DNA of 43,814 nucleotides from Flavobacteriaceae bacterium UBA4166 (GTDB taxonomy: Bacteria > Bacteroidota > Bacteroidia > Flavobacteriales > Flavobacteriaceae), in assembly GCA_002379985.1 (NCBI GenBank), contig DFVG01000001.1, forward strand, positions 1 to 43,814, in the 5' to 3' direction. Both the position numbers and the translations under genes were made by a program. The notes beneath the pieces are model-generated. The model saw nothing but the letters and a program-made list of their open reading frames with translations. It had not been told where the DNA came from and made no database searches. Every line of letters starts with the position of its first letter. Position 1 is the first letter of the stretch. Positions 7,670 through 16,273 of the stretch are shown here, piece after piece.

Positions 7670-9118
7670 TTAAAATTGAAAATAAATAAATTCTTGCTGT
7701 GCGCCTTTAAAATAAAACAAAAGGAAGATGATTCCGAAGTAAAAACTCCACCGAAGCCAAACCGGCCAACGTTCCTTGAGGTGCGCAATCGCAAAGTCGC
7801 CGTGCCTTCCCAACCATTCTATAAGGATAAAGAACACCAATAAAATAAGGATGGGTTTTACCAGATCGTCTTGGTGAAATACGGGGCGTTCAAACACACC
7901 ATGGTGCCAGATGTTTGCGATATATTCAAAAGCATGCCGAACCGATTCGGCTCTAAAAAAGATCCACGCAAAGACAGTTAAGGTGAAGGTGACGGCCATT
8001 CCGAAGCACTCGCGCAGGGTTGGCAACCACCTGCCAGCGGCCACGGTGTCCAAATGTTTTCTGTTGGTTCCTAAAAGCATTAAGGGAAGAAAATAAACGG
8101 CGTTTAGTGCTCCCCAAACGATAAAGGTCCAATTGGCACCATGCCAGAATCCGCTTACAATAAAAATGATAAAAATGTTTCGGATCTGAAACCAAGTACT
8201 GCCGCGACTCCCGCCTAGCGGAATGTAGAGATAATCCCTAAACCACGTGGAGAGCGAAATGTGCCAGCGCCTCCAGAATTCGCCAATGTCTCTGGAGAAA
8301 TACGGAAAATTGAAATTCTTCATTAGATCAAATCCAAACAACCGAGCCGTTCCAATCGCAATATCAGAATAGCCCGAAAAGTCGCCATAGATCTGAAATG
8401 TGAAGAAGAGCGCGCCCAATACGAGCGTACTTCCGTTATAGGTATCGTGATGTTCAAAAATAATATTGGCGTAGGTCGCGCAATTATCGGCAATCACCAT
8501 TTTTTTAAAGAGTCCCCATAAGATCTGTCGCATGCCATCGGTGGCTTTTTCATAATCAAAGGTTCGCTTGTTGTAAAATTGTGGAAGCAGGTAGGTGGCG
8601 CGTTCAATGGGGCCTGCCACCAATTGAGGAAAAAAGCTGACGAAAGCCGCAAAAGATACCAAATTATGGGTAGGCGCCATTTTGTTTCGGTAGACGTCAA
8701 TGGTATAACTTAAAGTTTGAAACGTATAGAAGCTGATGCCCACCGGAAGGATGATCTGCAACGATGGTGCGTTGAAAGAGGTTCCGAAGAGCGTAAATGC
8801 CTCCTGAAAATTCTCCAGAAAGAAATTATAATACTTAAAGAAGCCCAGAAACCCTAGATTGACAGCAATACTTACCCAAAGCAACGCTTTTCTTTTTTGG
8901 GTATTCGTTACGTTGGCCATGCGTTTTGCCACCCAAAAATCGACCAGCGTACTAAAGATGATCAAAAAGAGGAACCGCCAATCCCACCAGGCATAGAAAA
9001 CATAACTGGCAGCGACAATCAGTAGGTTTTGACGCTGAATATTGCCTTTGAAGACACCCCAGTACAATGCAAATACAAGGGGTAAGAAAAAGGCGAAATC
9101 TATGGAGTTGAACAGCAT
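7670..9118 (-). CDS. MBOAT-family O-acyltransferase (AlgI-like)
   Basis: This is a polytopic inner-membrane protein of 482 residues, from the ATG at 9118 (MLFNSIDFAFFLPLVFALYW), which is the canonical AlgI-type start. An in-frame start at 9148 would add ten hydrophilic residues and is less likely. Family marks in order are FYAWWDWRFL, ILPVGISFYTFQTLSY, LVAGPIERATYLLPQF, GDFSGYSDIAIG and FWRRWHISLSTWFRDYLYIP. The catalytic histidine lies in SGFWHGANWTFIVWG, at about residue 326. It would take acetyl from a cytoplasmic donor for polysaccharide O-acetylation. It forms a two-gene unit with the SGNH gene at 7664. The pair is inserted in inverse orientation between plus-strand glycosyltransferases. 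Confidence 0.93.
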   Translation of the reverse strand: MLFNSIDFAFFLPLVFALYWGVFKGNIQRQNLLIVAASYVFYAWWDWRFLFLIIFSTLVDFWVAKRMANVTNTQKRKALLWVSIAVNLGFLGFFKYYNFFLENFQEAFTLFGTSFNAPSLQIILPVGISFYTFQTLSYTIDVYRNKMAPTHNLVSFAAFVSFFPQLVAGPIERATYLLPQFYNKRTFDYEKATDGMRQILWGLFKKMVIADNCATYANIIFEHHDTYNGSTLVLGALFFTFQIYGDFSGYSDIAIGTARLFGFDLMKNFNFPYFSRDIGEFWRRWHISLSTWFRDYLYIPLGGSRGSTWFQIRNIFIIFIVSGFWHGANWTFIVWGALNAVYFLPLMLLGTNRKHLDTVAAGRWLPTLRECFGMAVTFTLTVFAWIFFRAESVRHAFEYIANIWHHGVFERPVFHQDDLVKPILILLVFFILIEWLGRHGDFAIAHLKERWPVWLRWSFYFGIIFLLFYFKGAQQEFIYFQF

Positions 9119-9268
9119 GCCAGCAGGTTGATCGTCATCAATATGCAATTCCGAAGGGACGCTTTTGCTGAAACCAGATCATAACGCTTTTTCGGATCGA
9201 TGCTACGAACATATTAAAATTATTTGCGTTGAAGAAGCGAAGCCTGCTAATAATTCTGCTGTAACTGC

Positions 9269-9276
9269 TATATTTG
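9269..9276 (+). promoter_or_regulatory. Bacteroidota -7 promoter element (TATATTTG)
   Basis: TATATTTG is an exact TAnnTTTG match in the 166-base divergent gap between the MBOAT gene and the GT32-like gene. It ends only 8 bases before the ATG at 9285, so the transcript would be nearly leaderless if this box is used. That makes the call uncertain. Otherwise the gap shows no further signal I trust. Confidence 0.4.
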
Positions 9277-9284
9277 TTCGCACG

Positions 9285-10031
9285 ATGATCCCTAAAACCT
9301 TACATTATTGTTGGTTTGGCGCTGCTACGAAACCGGCAAGCTTTGAGCGCTGTTTGCAAAGTTGGAAGCGTTTTTGTCCCGACTATGACATTGTGGAGTG
9401 GAATGAGCAGAATTACGCTTCCTTCCAAAATCAATTTATTCAGGATGCGTTGCGAAAACGTAGCTATGCCTTTGCAGCCGATGCGCTTCGCGTAGAAATT
9501 TTGTGGGCGCAAGGCGGAATTTATTTAGATACGGATATGTTGCTGTTGAAACCATTAGATAGCCTCTTAACTCATGATTTCTTTACGGGTTATGAAGTAG
9601 AAGGACGTCCGGCATACGGACTTTTTGGTGCGGTACCAGAGCATCCTATCGTGGAAGAGATGTGTGCGTTTTACCGAAATCACCGCTTCGATGTATTCTC
9701 TCCACCGGTGATCACACATGCGTTTAAGGAAGTGGTTCATCAAACAAATCTGGGAGCACACGATATCATTCTCGAGCCATCGGTGTTTTATCCGTTACCC
9801 TACGAACATCGGGGTGAAGACTACCAGAGTTTCGTTCAAGAAGAAACGCTTGCGGTTCATCTGTGGGATCATTCATGGAAGAAAGCAAAGGAAAATAGCT
9901 TTTGGAATCACTTTAAAAAGATCCATACGGTAGCGGTCGATACCCTTTTTTATGGATATCCATGGGCGTATTGGAAGCGCTATACAAAAGAATTTGCACG
10001 GAAGGCCTACCATCAACTCAAACGGTCATAA
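9285..10031 (+). CDS. GT32-like glycosyltransferase (DXD sugar-binding family)
   Basis: This protein of 248 residues starts at the ATG at 9285. The family start MIPKTLHYCWFG lies exactly there, while the open frame back to 9165 has no homology-like sequence. The Gly_transf_sug region follows, with YDIVEWNEQNY (34-44) and YAFAADALRVEILWAQGGIY (61-80). The metal-binding DXD is LDTDMLLLKPLD, with D82 and D84. This is the Och1/capsular type of retaining glycosyltransferase. It heads a plus-strand run of five glycosyltransferase genes (9285-14004), and the next gene begins one base after its stop. Confidence 0.88.
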   Translation: MIPKTLHYCWFGAATKPASFERCLQSWKRFCPDYDIVEWNEQNYASFQNQFIQDALRKRSYAFAADALRVEILWAQGGIYLDTDMLLLKPLDSLLTHDFFTGYEVEGRPAYGLFGAVPEHPIVEEMCAFYRNHRFDVFSPPVITHAFKEVVHQTNLGAHDIILEPSVFYPLPYEHRGEDYQSFVQEETLAVHLWDHSWKKAKENSFWNHFKKIHTVAVDTLFYGYPWAYWKRYTKEFARKAYHQLKRS

Positions 10032-10032
10032 T

Positions 10033-11259
10033 ATGAAGGTGCTGCACATTACAACCTCCCCAAAAGGCGGTGCCGGTATCGCGGCACTTCGATTGCATCA
10101 CGCGCTTCGTGCTCAAGGAGTGGCATCGGCCTTTTTATCAAAAACATTGAGCATTGATTTTAATGGAAAGGAAGTAACAGATAATTTCTTCAAATACCAA
10201 CGTCCCGGTTTCTTTCAGAAAGTTCGCAATAAACTCCTGCCCAATCGACAACAAAAGCTGCATAGCGCTGTTGCTAGAGCCTTAGCTGGTTTTACCCATG
10301 AAGGATATTCTCTTCCCTGGTCGGTCTATGCTACCGAGCAGCATCCCTGGGTACACGAGGCCGATGTGATCAACCTCCATTGGATCAGCGGAATGGTTAA
10401 TTACAGTACTTTTTTCAGCAGTATTGATATTCCCTTGGTTTGGACCTTGCACGATATGAATCCGTTTAAAGGGTTGTTTCATTATGAAGGCGATGCCGTT
10501 CGAACCGCTGAAGCCGTAGGGACGATCAATCAACAGATCAAAAATGAGAAGGAGCAAGCCATTCAGACCTTAAAGAAAGCAGCACTTGTGAGTCCGTCGC
10601 AATGGTTATTGGAAAAAGCCAAGCAGCACACAGTGGCTCATCATTTTCAGTTTAAAAAATGCATTCCCAATTCAATTGATCTGGATCGATTTTACCCGAT
10701 GGAAGTTACGGCGGCGACCAAGCAATTTTCAATTTCCGATGAAAACCCGGTATTGCTGTATGTATCTGATTCGTCCACAAGTCTGCGAAAAGGACGAGAG
10801 CTGTTGCAAAAAGCGTTAGAAAGGGTTACCACTCTGTGTAGCCTAGTGGTTATCGGGAAGACCCCTATTACTGTCGAGAATGAGAAGGTTGTCGTTCATT
10901 CTTTAGGATTTGTGGAACAGGGAGACGCTTTGGTTTCCTTATATTGCAGTGCCGATGCCTTATTGCTGCCCAGTTTGGAAGATAATTTACCCAATGTGAT
11001 GTTAGAAGCTTTTGCTTGCGGAACCCCTGTGATCAGTTTTAACAATGGAGGCATGGCCGAACACGTTCAAAACAGGAGCACTGGAATTTTGGTAAAGGAA
11101 TTGTCGGATGCAGCGTTCGCGGAAGCGATAGAACGGTTTTTTGCCGAACGGGATGTGTATGCGCGTCAAACGATCAGAGCGTATGCGGAAGCGAATTTTT
11201 CCGAAGCAAAGCAAGCCTTGAAATACATAGAAATGTATCACCAACTTATCGCGCAATAG
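10033..11259 (+). CDS. Family 4 glycosyltransferase
   Basis: This is a GT-B glycosyltransferase of 408 residues starting at ATG 10033. The N-terminal acceptor domain begins MKVLHITTSPKGGAGIAALR, with the glycine-rich loop of GT4 enzymes. The C-terminal donor domain has PNSIDLDRFYP, LLYVSD and LLLPSLEDNLPNVMLEAFAC, which carries the E-x7-E pattern, followed by GTPVISFNNGGMAEHV. It would transfer a sugar from an activated nucleotide donor with retention. An in-frame start at 9952 would run into the previous gene and is rejected. It is the second gene of the 9285 run; the next gene starts 8 bases after its stop. Confidence 0.9.
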   Translation: MKVLHITTSPKGGAGIAALRLHHALRAQGVASAFLSKTLSIDFNGKEVTDNFFKYQRPGFFQKVRNKLLPNRQQKLHSAVARALAGFTHEGYSLPWSVYATEQHPWVHEADVINLHWISGMVNYSTFFSSIDIPLVWTLHDMNPFKGLFHYEGDAVRTAEAVGTINQQIKNEKEQAIQTLKKAALVSPSQWLLEKAKQHTVAHHFQFKKCIPNSIDLDRFYPMEVTAATKQFSISDENPVLLYVSDSSTSLRKGRELLQKALERVTTLCSLVVIGKTPITVENEKVVVHSLGFVEQGDALVSLYCSADALLLPSLEDNLPNVMLEAFACGTPVISFNNGGMAEHVQNRSTGILVKELSDAAFAEAIERFFAERDVYARQTIRAYAEANFSEAKQALKYIEMYHQLIAQ

Positions 11260-11267
11260 CTATCGAA

Positions 11268-12071
11268 ATGCACTCATTAGAATCGCCTTTTTTATCGATC
11301 ATTACGATCAATTTCAACAACCTTGAAGGGGTTAAAAAAACGATGGCGTCTGTGTTCTCACAATCTTTCGAATCCTTAGAATATATCTTTATTGACGGGG
11401 CTTCAACAGATGGTAGCAAGGACTATATTTCAACCCATGCCGACCGACTTTCTTACTGGGTGAGTGAACCGGATGCGGGAGTCTATCAAGCCATGAATAA
11501 AGGCATCAAGGCTGCCCGTGGCACTTATGTGTTATTTTTGAATAGCGGAGACGAATTTACGACTTCAAGGGTGTTGCAGGAAGCCATGGAGGCATCCAAC
11601 TTCTCGGCAGATATCATCTACGGGGACTACGAATTTGAGAACGGTCGCAAAACCTACCCTGATACGGTTACCCCTTACTTTCTGTTCAAATCTTCGCTGC
11701 CTCATCAAAGCACGTTTTTTAAACGAATCATCTTTGATCGAATGGGGTATTATAACGAAACGTATAAAATTACCTCAGATCGGGAATTCTATCTGAAATG
11801 TGTCTTGGAGGGAACCATTCAATTTGAGCACATTCCCTTGGCTGTTGCGCGTTTTGACCGAAAGGGAATAAGCAATGATGCCGCGTTTCAGGAGCTGAAG
11901 CGCAAGGAGAATGAACAGATGTTACGATTCCATTTGGGAGCATGCTACGATGATTATGTGCGTTTTCGAGAGATGGAGCATGCGTTAAACAAGCATCAAC
12001 GCAATCAATGGCAATGGTATTTGAATCGGTTTCGGAAAAAATGGAACACCTTATGGAACAGCCGCTCGTAA
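11268..12071 (+). CDS. Family 2 glycosyltransferase, paralogue of the 4091 gene
   Basis: This GT-A glycosyltransferase of 267 residues shows FLSIITINFNNLEGVKKTM near the N-terminus, then FIDGASTDGSKDY, SEPDAGVYQAMNKGIKAARG and the acidic motif LFLNSGDEF. Length and motif spacing match the GT2 at 4091 almost exactly, so the two probably arose by duplication and may add related sugars. The ATG at 11268 is 8 bases after the preceding stop. Its 3' end overlaps the next GT2 gene by about 31 bases in another frame. Confidence 0.88.
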   Translation: MHSLESPFLSIITINFNNLEGVKKTMASVFSQSFESLEYIFIDGASTDGSKDYISTHADRLSYWVSEPDAGVYQAMNKGIKAARGTYVLFLNSGDEFTTSRVLQEAMEASNFSADIIYGDYEFENGRKTYPDTVTPYFLFKSSLPHQSTFFKRIIFDRMGYYNETYKITSDREFYLKCVLEGTIQFEHIPLAVARFDRKGISNDAAFQELKRKENEQMLRFHLGACYDDYVRFREMEHALNKHQRNQWQWYLNRFRKKWNTLWNSRS

Positions 12072-12991
12072 GCATCATCATACCTACCTACAATAGAGCG
12101 CAGCTGTTGTTGGAAACGCTGCGTTCTATTAGCGAGCAGACGTTTGGGAATTGGGAGTGTATCGTAGTAGACGACGGAAGTTCAGATGATACCGAAATGC
12201 TTTTGAAACGGATGGTTTCGGAAGATAACCGATTTCGATATTATGAACGGCCTGCCGCACTTCCGAAAGGCGCTAATGCTTGTCGGAATTACGGTTTCGA
12301 ACAAGCCAACGGAACCTTGATCAATTGGTTTGACAGTGATGATTTGATGCATCCCGAAAAACTACAACGACAAGTGGCCGCCCTTCAGCAGCAGCAAGTT
12401 CCCTTTACGGTTTGTCAAACATTGGTGTTTCAGGACACTCCAGAAAATATCCTCGGATTGCGGAAGGACGCCATAGCTTCAGAAGATTTTTTTAATGATT
12501 TTATTCAGAATAAGATCAAGTGGTTGACACAAGCGCCCTTGCTTCGGAGAGATTTTGTTGATGCTGAAAACCTTCGGTTTGATCCTTCCTTAGCCCGCTC
12601 TCAAGAACGGGACTTTTTTGTTCGGGTGTTGAGCAAGGTTTCCGAATACCATACTGATGACACCCCCTTGGTCTATTTCAGAAAACATTCAGATTCTATT
12701 TCCAACGGACCCGCAACGATCGAAAAGATCCACGCAACATTCCGCGTTAATTTCAATATCTTACAAACCTATCGATCGCGATTGACAGAAGCTTCAATGT
12801 TGTATCTTAAAATTCATATGAAACGAGATCTCGCGCAGTTGTTGCATAATAAGGCGTGGGAAATAGCATTAAGCGAGATAAACGCTATGCGAGACGAAAA
12901 AATGATTACAACTGCAGAATATACCAAAATGCGCTTGGGAATATTAAGTTTTAAAGTATTCGGAAAAGGCACCGTTTTTATCACATCATGA
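12041..12991 (+). CDS. Family 2 glycosyltransferase
   Basis: This GT-A enzyme has about 316 residues from ATG 12041; a second ATG at 12053 is equally close to the conserved start LVSIIIPTYNRAQLLLETL. It continues CIVVDDGSSDDTEMLL, then GANACRNYGFEQANG and the metal site LINWFDSDDLMHPEKL. An in-frame start at 12008 would give a longer overlap with the previous gene and has no support. It overlaps the next gene by four bases (ATGA). Donor and acceptor are unknown. Confidence 0.87.
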   Translation: MEHLMEQPLVSIIIPTYNRAQLLLETLRSISEQTFGNWECIVVDDGSSDDTEMLLKRMVSEDNRFRYYERPAALPKGANACRNYGFEQANGTLINWFDSDDLMHPEKLQRQVAALQQQQVPFTVCQTLVFQDTPENILGLRKDAIASEDFFNDFIQNKIKWLTQAPLLRRDFVDAENLRFDPSLARSQERDFFVRVLSKVSEYHTDDTPLVYFRKHSDSISNGPATIEKIHATFRVNFNILQTYRSRLTEASMLYLKIHMKRDLAQLLHNKAWEIALSEINAMRDEKMITTAEYTKMRLGILSFKVFGKGTVFITS

Positions 12992-14004
12992 GAATAGGAA
13001 CCAACCCACAAAAGGACCAACATCAACCCACAATGGATCACTTTCATCAAGTGGTCATTCCTGTTTATATTCCTGATGCAGGTGATTATTTTAAAGAGTC
13101 TAAGACCATTTTGGAATACTGTTTAGATTCGTTATTGCTTACCGTGCATAAAAATACCTTCATCACCTTGGTAGATAATGGGAGCCGTAAAGAGGTTTCC
13201 GATTACCTAAGGAGCCTCTATGAAGCAGGGAAGGTGCACGAGTTGATCCAGACCACCAACATAGGGAAGATCAATGCCCTTTTTAAAGGAATGATGGGGC
13301 ATCGCTTTCCGCTGGTCACCTTTGCAGATGCCGATGTGCTGTTTTGTAAAGGTTGGCAAGAAGCCACCTACAAAATATTTGAAACCTTTCCGAAGACCGG
13401 TTTTGTTTCCCCTACGCCCAACCCTAAATTATGGAAGTACAATACCGCAAATATCCTTAGGGCCTACCGAAAATCACCACAGCTACAATTTCAATCGGTG
13501 GTAGCGTCAGAAGCCTTAGAACGTTTTGCAGAAAGTATTGAAAACCCTAGGTTTTATAACTCGGTGCACAAGGAAAAACAATTGGTAGTAACGCAAAATG
13601 ATATTCAAGCGGTGGTAGGAGCCGGACATTTTGTAGCAACCTATCGTCGGGATGCATTTCAAGGGCATGAAACGCCGGTGTCTCGCTTTGCCCTTGGCGG
13701 AAAAGAAGTGCGTCATTTTTTAGATACCCCGGTTTATCAAAATGGGTATTGGCGCTTGGCAACAGCGAACAACTACACCTATCACATGGGAAATACGTTA
13801 GAACCTTGGATGCACGAAGAATTAACGTTGCTAAAATCGTCGAATCCTGTTGCATCAGTGCCAAAGAACCCGCTTCAAAAAGTCTCGGTACGCAAACCCG
13901 GCAACCGCCTCCGTGTTTTTGAAAAGCTATTGCATCGTGCAGGGTTTTCGCGACGTTTTCTGAAGCGCAAAGGGTTAACAGCTACGGAAGCCGAGATGTA
14001 TTAA
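12988..14004 (+). CDS. GT2-like (GT-A fold) glycosyltransferase
   Basis: This protein of 338 residues starts at ATG 12988, which overlaps the preceding TGA (ATGA). A later ATG at 13033 (MDHFHQVVIPVYIP) starts closer to the conserved core, and either could be real. The GT-A signs are QVVIPVYIP, FITLVDNGSRKEV, TTNIGKINALFKGMMG and the acidic motif LVTFADADVLFCKGW. A longer C-terminal part contains VVGAGHFVATYRRDAFQGH and a basic tail. It is less close to the standard family 2 pattern than its neighbours. It closes the 9285-14004 run, and a promoter-bearing gap follows. Confidence 0.75.
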   Translation: MRIGTNPQKDQHQPTMDHFHQVVIPVYIPDAGDYFKESKTILEYCLDSLLLTVHKNTFITLVDNGSRKEVSDYLRSLYEAGKVHELIQTTNIGKINALFKGMMGHRFPLVTFADADVLFCKGWQEATYKIFETFPKTGFVSPTPNPKLWKYNTANILRAYRKSPQLQFQSVVASEALERFAESIENPRFYNSVHKEKQLVVTQNDIQAVVGAGHFVATYRRDAFQGHETPVSRFALGGKEVRHFLDTPVYQNGYWRLATANNYTYHMGNTLEPWMHEELTLLKSSNPVASVPKNPLQKVSVRKPGNRLRVFEKLLHRAGFSRRFLKRKGLTATEAEMY

Positions 14005-14088
14005 TGAGGTGTGACCGTGTCAATTCTAAATGTTCATAACAATTGGAAAGCCAAAGAAGGCATCATTTCCCCAATTCAATATTAATAG

Positions 14089-14096
14089 TACCTTTG
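14089..14096 (+). promoter_or_regulatory. Bacteroidota -7 promoter element (TACCTTTG) ahead of the neuB operon
   Basis: TACCTTTG matches TAnnTTTG exactly. It sits in the 111-base gap between the GT2-like gene and neuB, 20 bases before the GTG start. This is the only sizeable gap before the 18-gene run, so it is the best candidate for the main operon promoter. The -33 region shows no clear TTG. Confidence 0.6.
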
Positions 14097-14115
14097 GATA
14101 ACCAAACCTATCGCT

Positions 14116-15120
14116 GTGATCACGACCATTGCTGAAATAGGACAAGCCCACGAAGGAAGTTTAGGAATGGCACACGCCTACATCGATGCCGTTGCTAAGA
14201 CCGGGGCTTCTGCCATTAAATTTCAAACCCACATCGCACAGGCAGAAAGTAGTATTCACGAGCCGTTTCGAGTCCGTTTTTCTACTCAAGACAAGACGCG
14301 ATTCGACTACTGGAAACGCATGGAGTTTACACAGACGCAGTGGAAGGAATTAGGAGCACATTGTAAGGAAGCGGGGCTTACCTTTATGAGTAGTCCGTTT
14401 AGCAATGCCGCCGTAGACGTCCTAGAAGCTGCGGGGGTTGCGCAGTATAAAGTGGGAAGCGGAGAAGTATCTAATTTTTTGTTGCTGAAAAAGATTGTTG
14501 AAACCGGAAAACCCATCATTATTTCAAGCGGAATGAGTTCTTATGCTGAATTGGATGATACGGTGGCTTTTCTGAAAGAACACAAGGCCTCCTTCTCAAT
14601 ATTACAATGTACTACAAGCTATCCTACCCAACCGAAGCAATATGGTTTAAACATCATTCAAGAACTTAAAGACAGGTATGAGGTTCCGGTAGGATTTTCT
14701 GATCACTCTGCGGAAGTGGCCACAGGAATCGCAGCGGTGGCGTTGGGGGCCACGATCTTAGAATTTCATGTGGTGTTTGACAAAGCACAATTTGGGCCCG
14801 ATGTATCTTCGTCACTTACCATGGCTGAGGTTTCACAATTAGTGACGGGTGCAACTGCCATTTCCGAAGCGCTACAACATCCGGTAGACAAGCAGTCTAA
14901 TGCTACTTTTTCCGACCTAAAAAACATTTTTGAAAAGTCGTTGGCCGTGAATAAAACCTTACCAAAAGGGCATGTGTTGACTTTTGAGGATCTGGAAGGT
15001 AAAAAACCGAAAGGATATGGCATGGACGCAAAAGCATTTAGAACCGTCATCGGGAAGAAAGTAACACGCGATATGAACGCCTGGGATTTTTTAACGCAAA
15101 ACGATATCGAGCATGAGTAA
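14116..15120 (+). CDS. neuB: N-acetylneuraminate synthase family protein
   Basis: NeuB condenses phosphoenolpyruvate with ManNAc (or a related hexose) to make a nonulosonic acid. The protein has 334 residues, normal for the family. It starts with ITTIAEIGQAHEGSLGMAHAYI at a GTG codon; the alternative of a later start would remove the conserved TIAEIGQ strand. A TIM-barrel domain follows with IKFQTHIA, FMSSPFS, YKVGSGEVSNF, PIIISSGMSS, LQCTTSYPT and GFSDHS. A C-terminal SAF (antifreeze-like) domain begins near SLAVNKTLPKGHVLTFEDL. It overlaps neuC by 8 bases. The exact product (Neu5Ac or a relative) is not fixed by sequence; the neighbours neuC and neuA favour a Neu5Ac-type route over legionaminic or pseudaminic acid. 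Confidence 0.93.
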   Translation: MITTIAEIGQAHEGSLGMAHAYIDAVAKTGASAIKFQTHIAQAESSIHEPFRVRFSTQDKTRFDYWKRMEFTQTQWKELGAHCKEAGLTFMSSPFSNAAVDVLEAAGVAQYKVGSGEVSNFLLLKKIVETGKPIIISSGMSSYAELDDTVAFLKEHKASFSILQCTTSYPTQPKQYGLNIIQELKDRYEVPVGFSDHSAEVATGIAAVALGATILEFHVVFDKAQFGPDVSSSLTMAEVSQLVTGATAISEALQHPVDKQSNATFSDLKNIFEKSLAVNKTLPKGHVLTFEDLEGKKPKGYGMDAKAFRTVIGKKVTRDMNAWDFLTQNDIEHE

Positions 15121-16273
15121 GCCTCGTAAAATATGTGCCGTAATTACGGCGCGACCTTCTTATAGTCGGGTGAAAACAGCCTTACAGGCGATTCAAGAGC
15201 ATCCCGACCTTGAATTACAGCTCGTGGTGGCGGGATCGGCCTTGCTCGATCGGTATGGGAATGCGATCCATTTCATCGAAAAGGATGGTTTTACGATCAA
15301 TGAAAAAGTGTTTATGGTCTTAGAAGGCGAAAATAAAACGGCCATGGCCAAAACAACAGGCCTGGGCGTTATGGAACTTTCTAATGTATTCTATAATCTA
15401 CAACCGGATGCTGTGTTAACCATTGCAGATCGATTTGAAACCATTGCTACTTCCATTGCCGCAGCCTACCAAAACATACCGTTGATTCATTTGCAAGGCG
15501 GAGAAGTGACCGGAAATATTGACGAAAAAGTACGACATGCCAATACCAAACTGGCTGATATTCATTTCGTCACTTCGGAAGACGCCAAAGAACGTGTGAT
15601 CAAAATGGGGGAAAACCCGGATACTGTGTTCAACACCGGTTGTCCCTCGATTGACATTGCCGCGGAAGTAAAAAACTCTCCTGCTTTGAATTTTGATCCT
15701 ATTGAACGCTACGGCGGCGTAGGAGGGAAGGTCATTGCCGAAAATAAGTATTTGGTGGTCATGCAACATCCGGTAACGACAGAATATCACCAAGCCAAGC
15801 AAGATGTGTTGAAAACGCTTCGAGTAATTGATGCCTTGAAGATTCCCACCTATTGGTTTTGGCCGAATGTAGATGCCGGAGCTGATGGGACGTCTAACGG
15901 AATTCGGTCGTATCGTGAAAAACACAATCCGCAGCACATTCGATTTTTCAAGAACATGGAACCCAACGATTTTCTAAAGCTCTTAGTGAATAGTGCCTGC
16001 CTTGTTGGAAACAGTAGCGTGGGAATTCGAGAATGTTCTTTTTTAGGCGTTCCGGTGGTTAATATTGGAACCCGCCAGAATCGCCGACTTCGAGGAAATA
16101 ATGTGATCGATGTGCCGTACGAAGAAAAGGCGATCGAAGAAGCGATTCAGCAGCAACTGAAACACCCCAAAAATGAACCTAGCGAGGTCTATGGCTCGGG
16201 GAATAGTGGAAAACGCATCGCAGCTATTTTGGCGAACACTCCCTTGACCTTTCACAAAACCATTTCGTATTGA
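15113..16273 (+). CDS. neuC: UDP-N-acetylglucosamine 2-epimerase, hydrolysing type
   Basis: NeuC converts UDP-GlcNAc to ManNAc plus UDP, which supplies NeuB. The protein has 386 residues. Visible family segments are ICAVITARPSYSRVKTAL (N-terminal), VLTIADRFETIATSIAA, HLQGGEVTGNIDEKVRHANT, VMQHPVTTEY and, in the C-terminal half, LVGNSSVGIRECSFLGVPVV, followed by NIGTRQNRRLRGNNV. The N-terminal TARPSYSR differs from the TGTRADY form of the classic enteric enzymes but fits the broader hydrolysing-epimerase group. It overlaps neuB by 8 bases and neuA by one, so the three genes are coupled. Confidence 0.9.
   Translation: MSKPRKICAVITARPSYSRVKTALQAIQEHPDLELQLVVAGSALLDRYGNAIHFIEKDGFTINEKVFMVLEGENKTAMAKTTGLGVMELSNVFYNLQPDAVLTIADRFETIATSIAAAYQNIPLIHLQGGEVTGNIDEKVRHANTKLADIHFVTSEDAKERVIKMGENPDTVFNTGCPSIDIAAEVKNSPALNFDPIERYGGVGGKVIAENKYLVVMQHPVTTEYHQAKQDVLKTLRVIDALKIPTYWFWPNVDAGADGTSNGIRSYREKHNPQHIRFFKNMEPNDFLKLLVNSACLVGNSSVGIRECSFLGVPVVNIGTRQNRRLRGNNVIDVPYEEKAIEEAIQQQLKHPKNEPSEVYGSGNSGKRIAAILANTPLTFHKTISY

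Noticed and set aside
9165..9284. N-terminal extension of the GT32-like gene
   Set aside because: The family start MIPKTLHYCWFG begins at 9285, and the upstream codons cover the divergent promoter region.
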